Origin: Anoplopoma fimbria
Taxonomy: Eukaryota > Chordata > Actinopteri > Perciformes > Anoplopomatidae
DNA length: 64,000 bases
Assembly (NCBI RefSeq): GCF_027596085.1
Contig: NC_072456.1
Span: forward strand, 16,134,744-16,198,743
Direction of reading: 5' to 3'
Made by a program: the position numbers and the translations under genes. This document shows positions 63,871 through 64,000 of the stretch, one piece after another (the stretch's first letter is position 1; each line of letters starts with the position of its first letter). The notes beneath the pieces are model-generated. The model made no database searches and was not told the origin of the DNA. It saw nothing but the letters and a program-made list of their open reading frames with translations.

Positions 63871-64000
63871 AGCATGCGAAGCTGAGGGAGCAGAATTTTT
63901 TTTTTGAATTGATTTTAATTAATATTTTTGTTTCCTAACCATTTAAACAACTGAAACTGTAATCTGTTTCTTTTTTATATTTTACTGCCTGACTCCTCCA

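Larger units (their letters stand above)
59490..64000 (+). repeat. Segmental duplication, copy 2
   Basis: 59490-62340 matches 45500-48490 nearly base for base, except for small indels, an extra insertion near 60170-60350 and absence of the MITE at 46593. 62346-63380 is extra relative to copy 1. 63380-64000 matches 48508-49140. The window ends inside this copy. Confidence 0.92.

Overview
The window is vertebrate nuclear DNA from a teleost fish. Genes are split by GT-AG introns and lie in AT-rich, repeat-laden sequence. The repeats are typical of fish: a Tc1 element, TA-flanked MITEs, hAT-like elements, a tRNA-derived SINE, LINE tails and a solo LTR. No species can be named from the sequence alone.

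Layout. (1) 1-12.4 kb: a two-exon neuromedin-U receptor gene (nmur1-like, +), whose 4.7-kb intron holds a MITE and a solo LTR. (2) 12.4-23.8 kb: gene-poor and dominated by transposon remnants (hAT-like, SINE, dead Tc1). (3) 23.86-26.95 kb: a compact five-exon dynein light chain gene on the minus strand (dynlt2b, formerly tctex1d2). Its exons are so short that it is easily missed, but the reading frame is continuous over all five. (4) 28.4-33.6 kb: a tandem pair of receptor-transporting-protein-like genes (rtp3/rtp4-like, +). Each is preceded by a short tandem array carrying matches to the interferon-stimulated response element (ISRE). (5) 34.5-64 kb: a head-to-tail array of cys-loop channel genes of the 5-HT3 receptor type, all on +. 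Gene 1 (34.5-39.2 kb) is complete. Gene 2 (40.7-45.3 kb) is complete except for an unidentified short first exon. Gene 3 (47.3-51.8 kb) is complete. Gene 4 (53.6-58.0 kb) carries several disabling lesions. Gene 5 (61.1 kb onward) is a recent copy of gene 3 cut by the window edge. An orphan M2-M3 fragment of gene 2 lies at 58.1 kb.

The last 6 kb (58.1-64 kb) is a rearranged segmental copy of 43.6-49.1 kb. Comparing the copies dates later events: one MITE insertion with a clean empty site in the other copy, and two hairpins that look like template-switch mutations.

The channel paralogs keep the cys-loop, the FPFD motif, four membrane segments (except gene 4) and an acidic residue at the cytoplasmic end of M2, so they should form cation channels. 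They replace the key loop-B tryptophan of 5-HT3A with tyrosine and lack the three conductance-limiting arginines of the MA helix. Their ligand and conductance may therefore differ from the classical serotonin receptor. The pairing of RTP, DYNLT2B and HTR3C/E-type genes recalls human 3q27-q29 (from memory, not checked).
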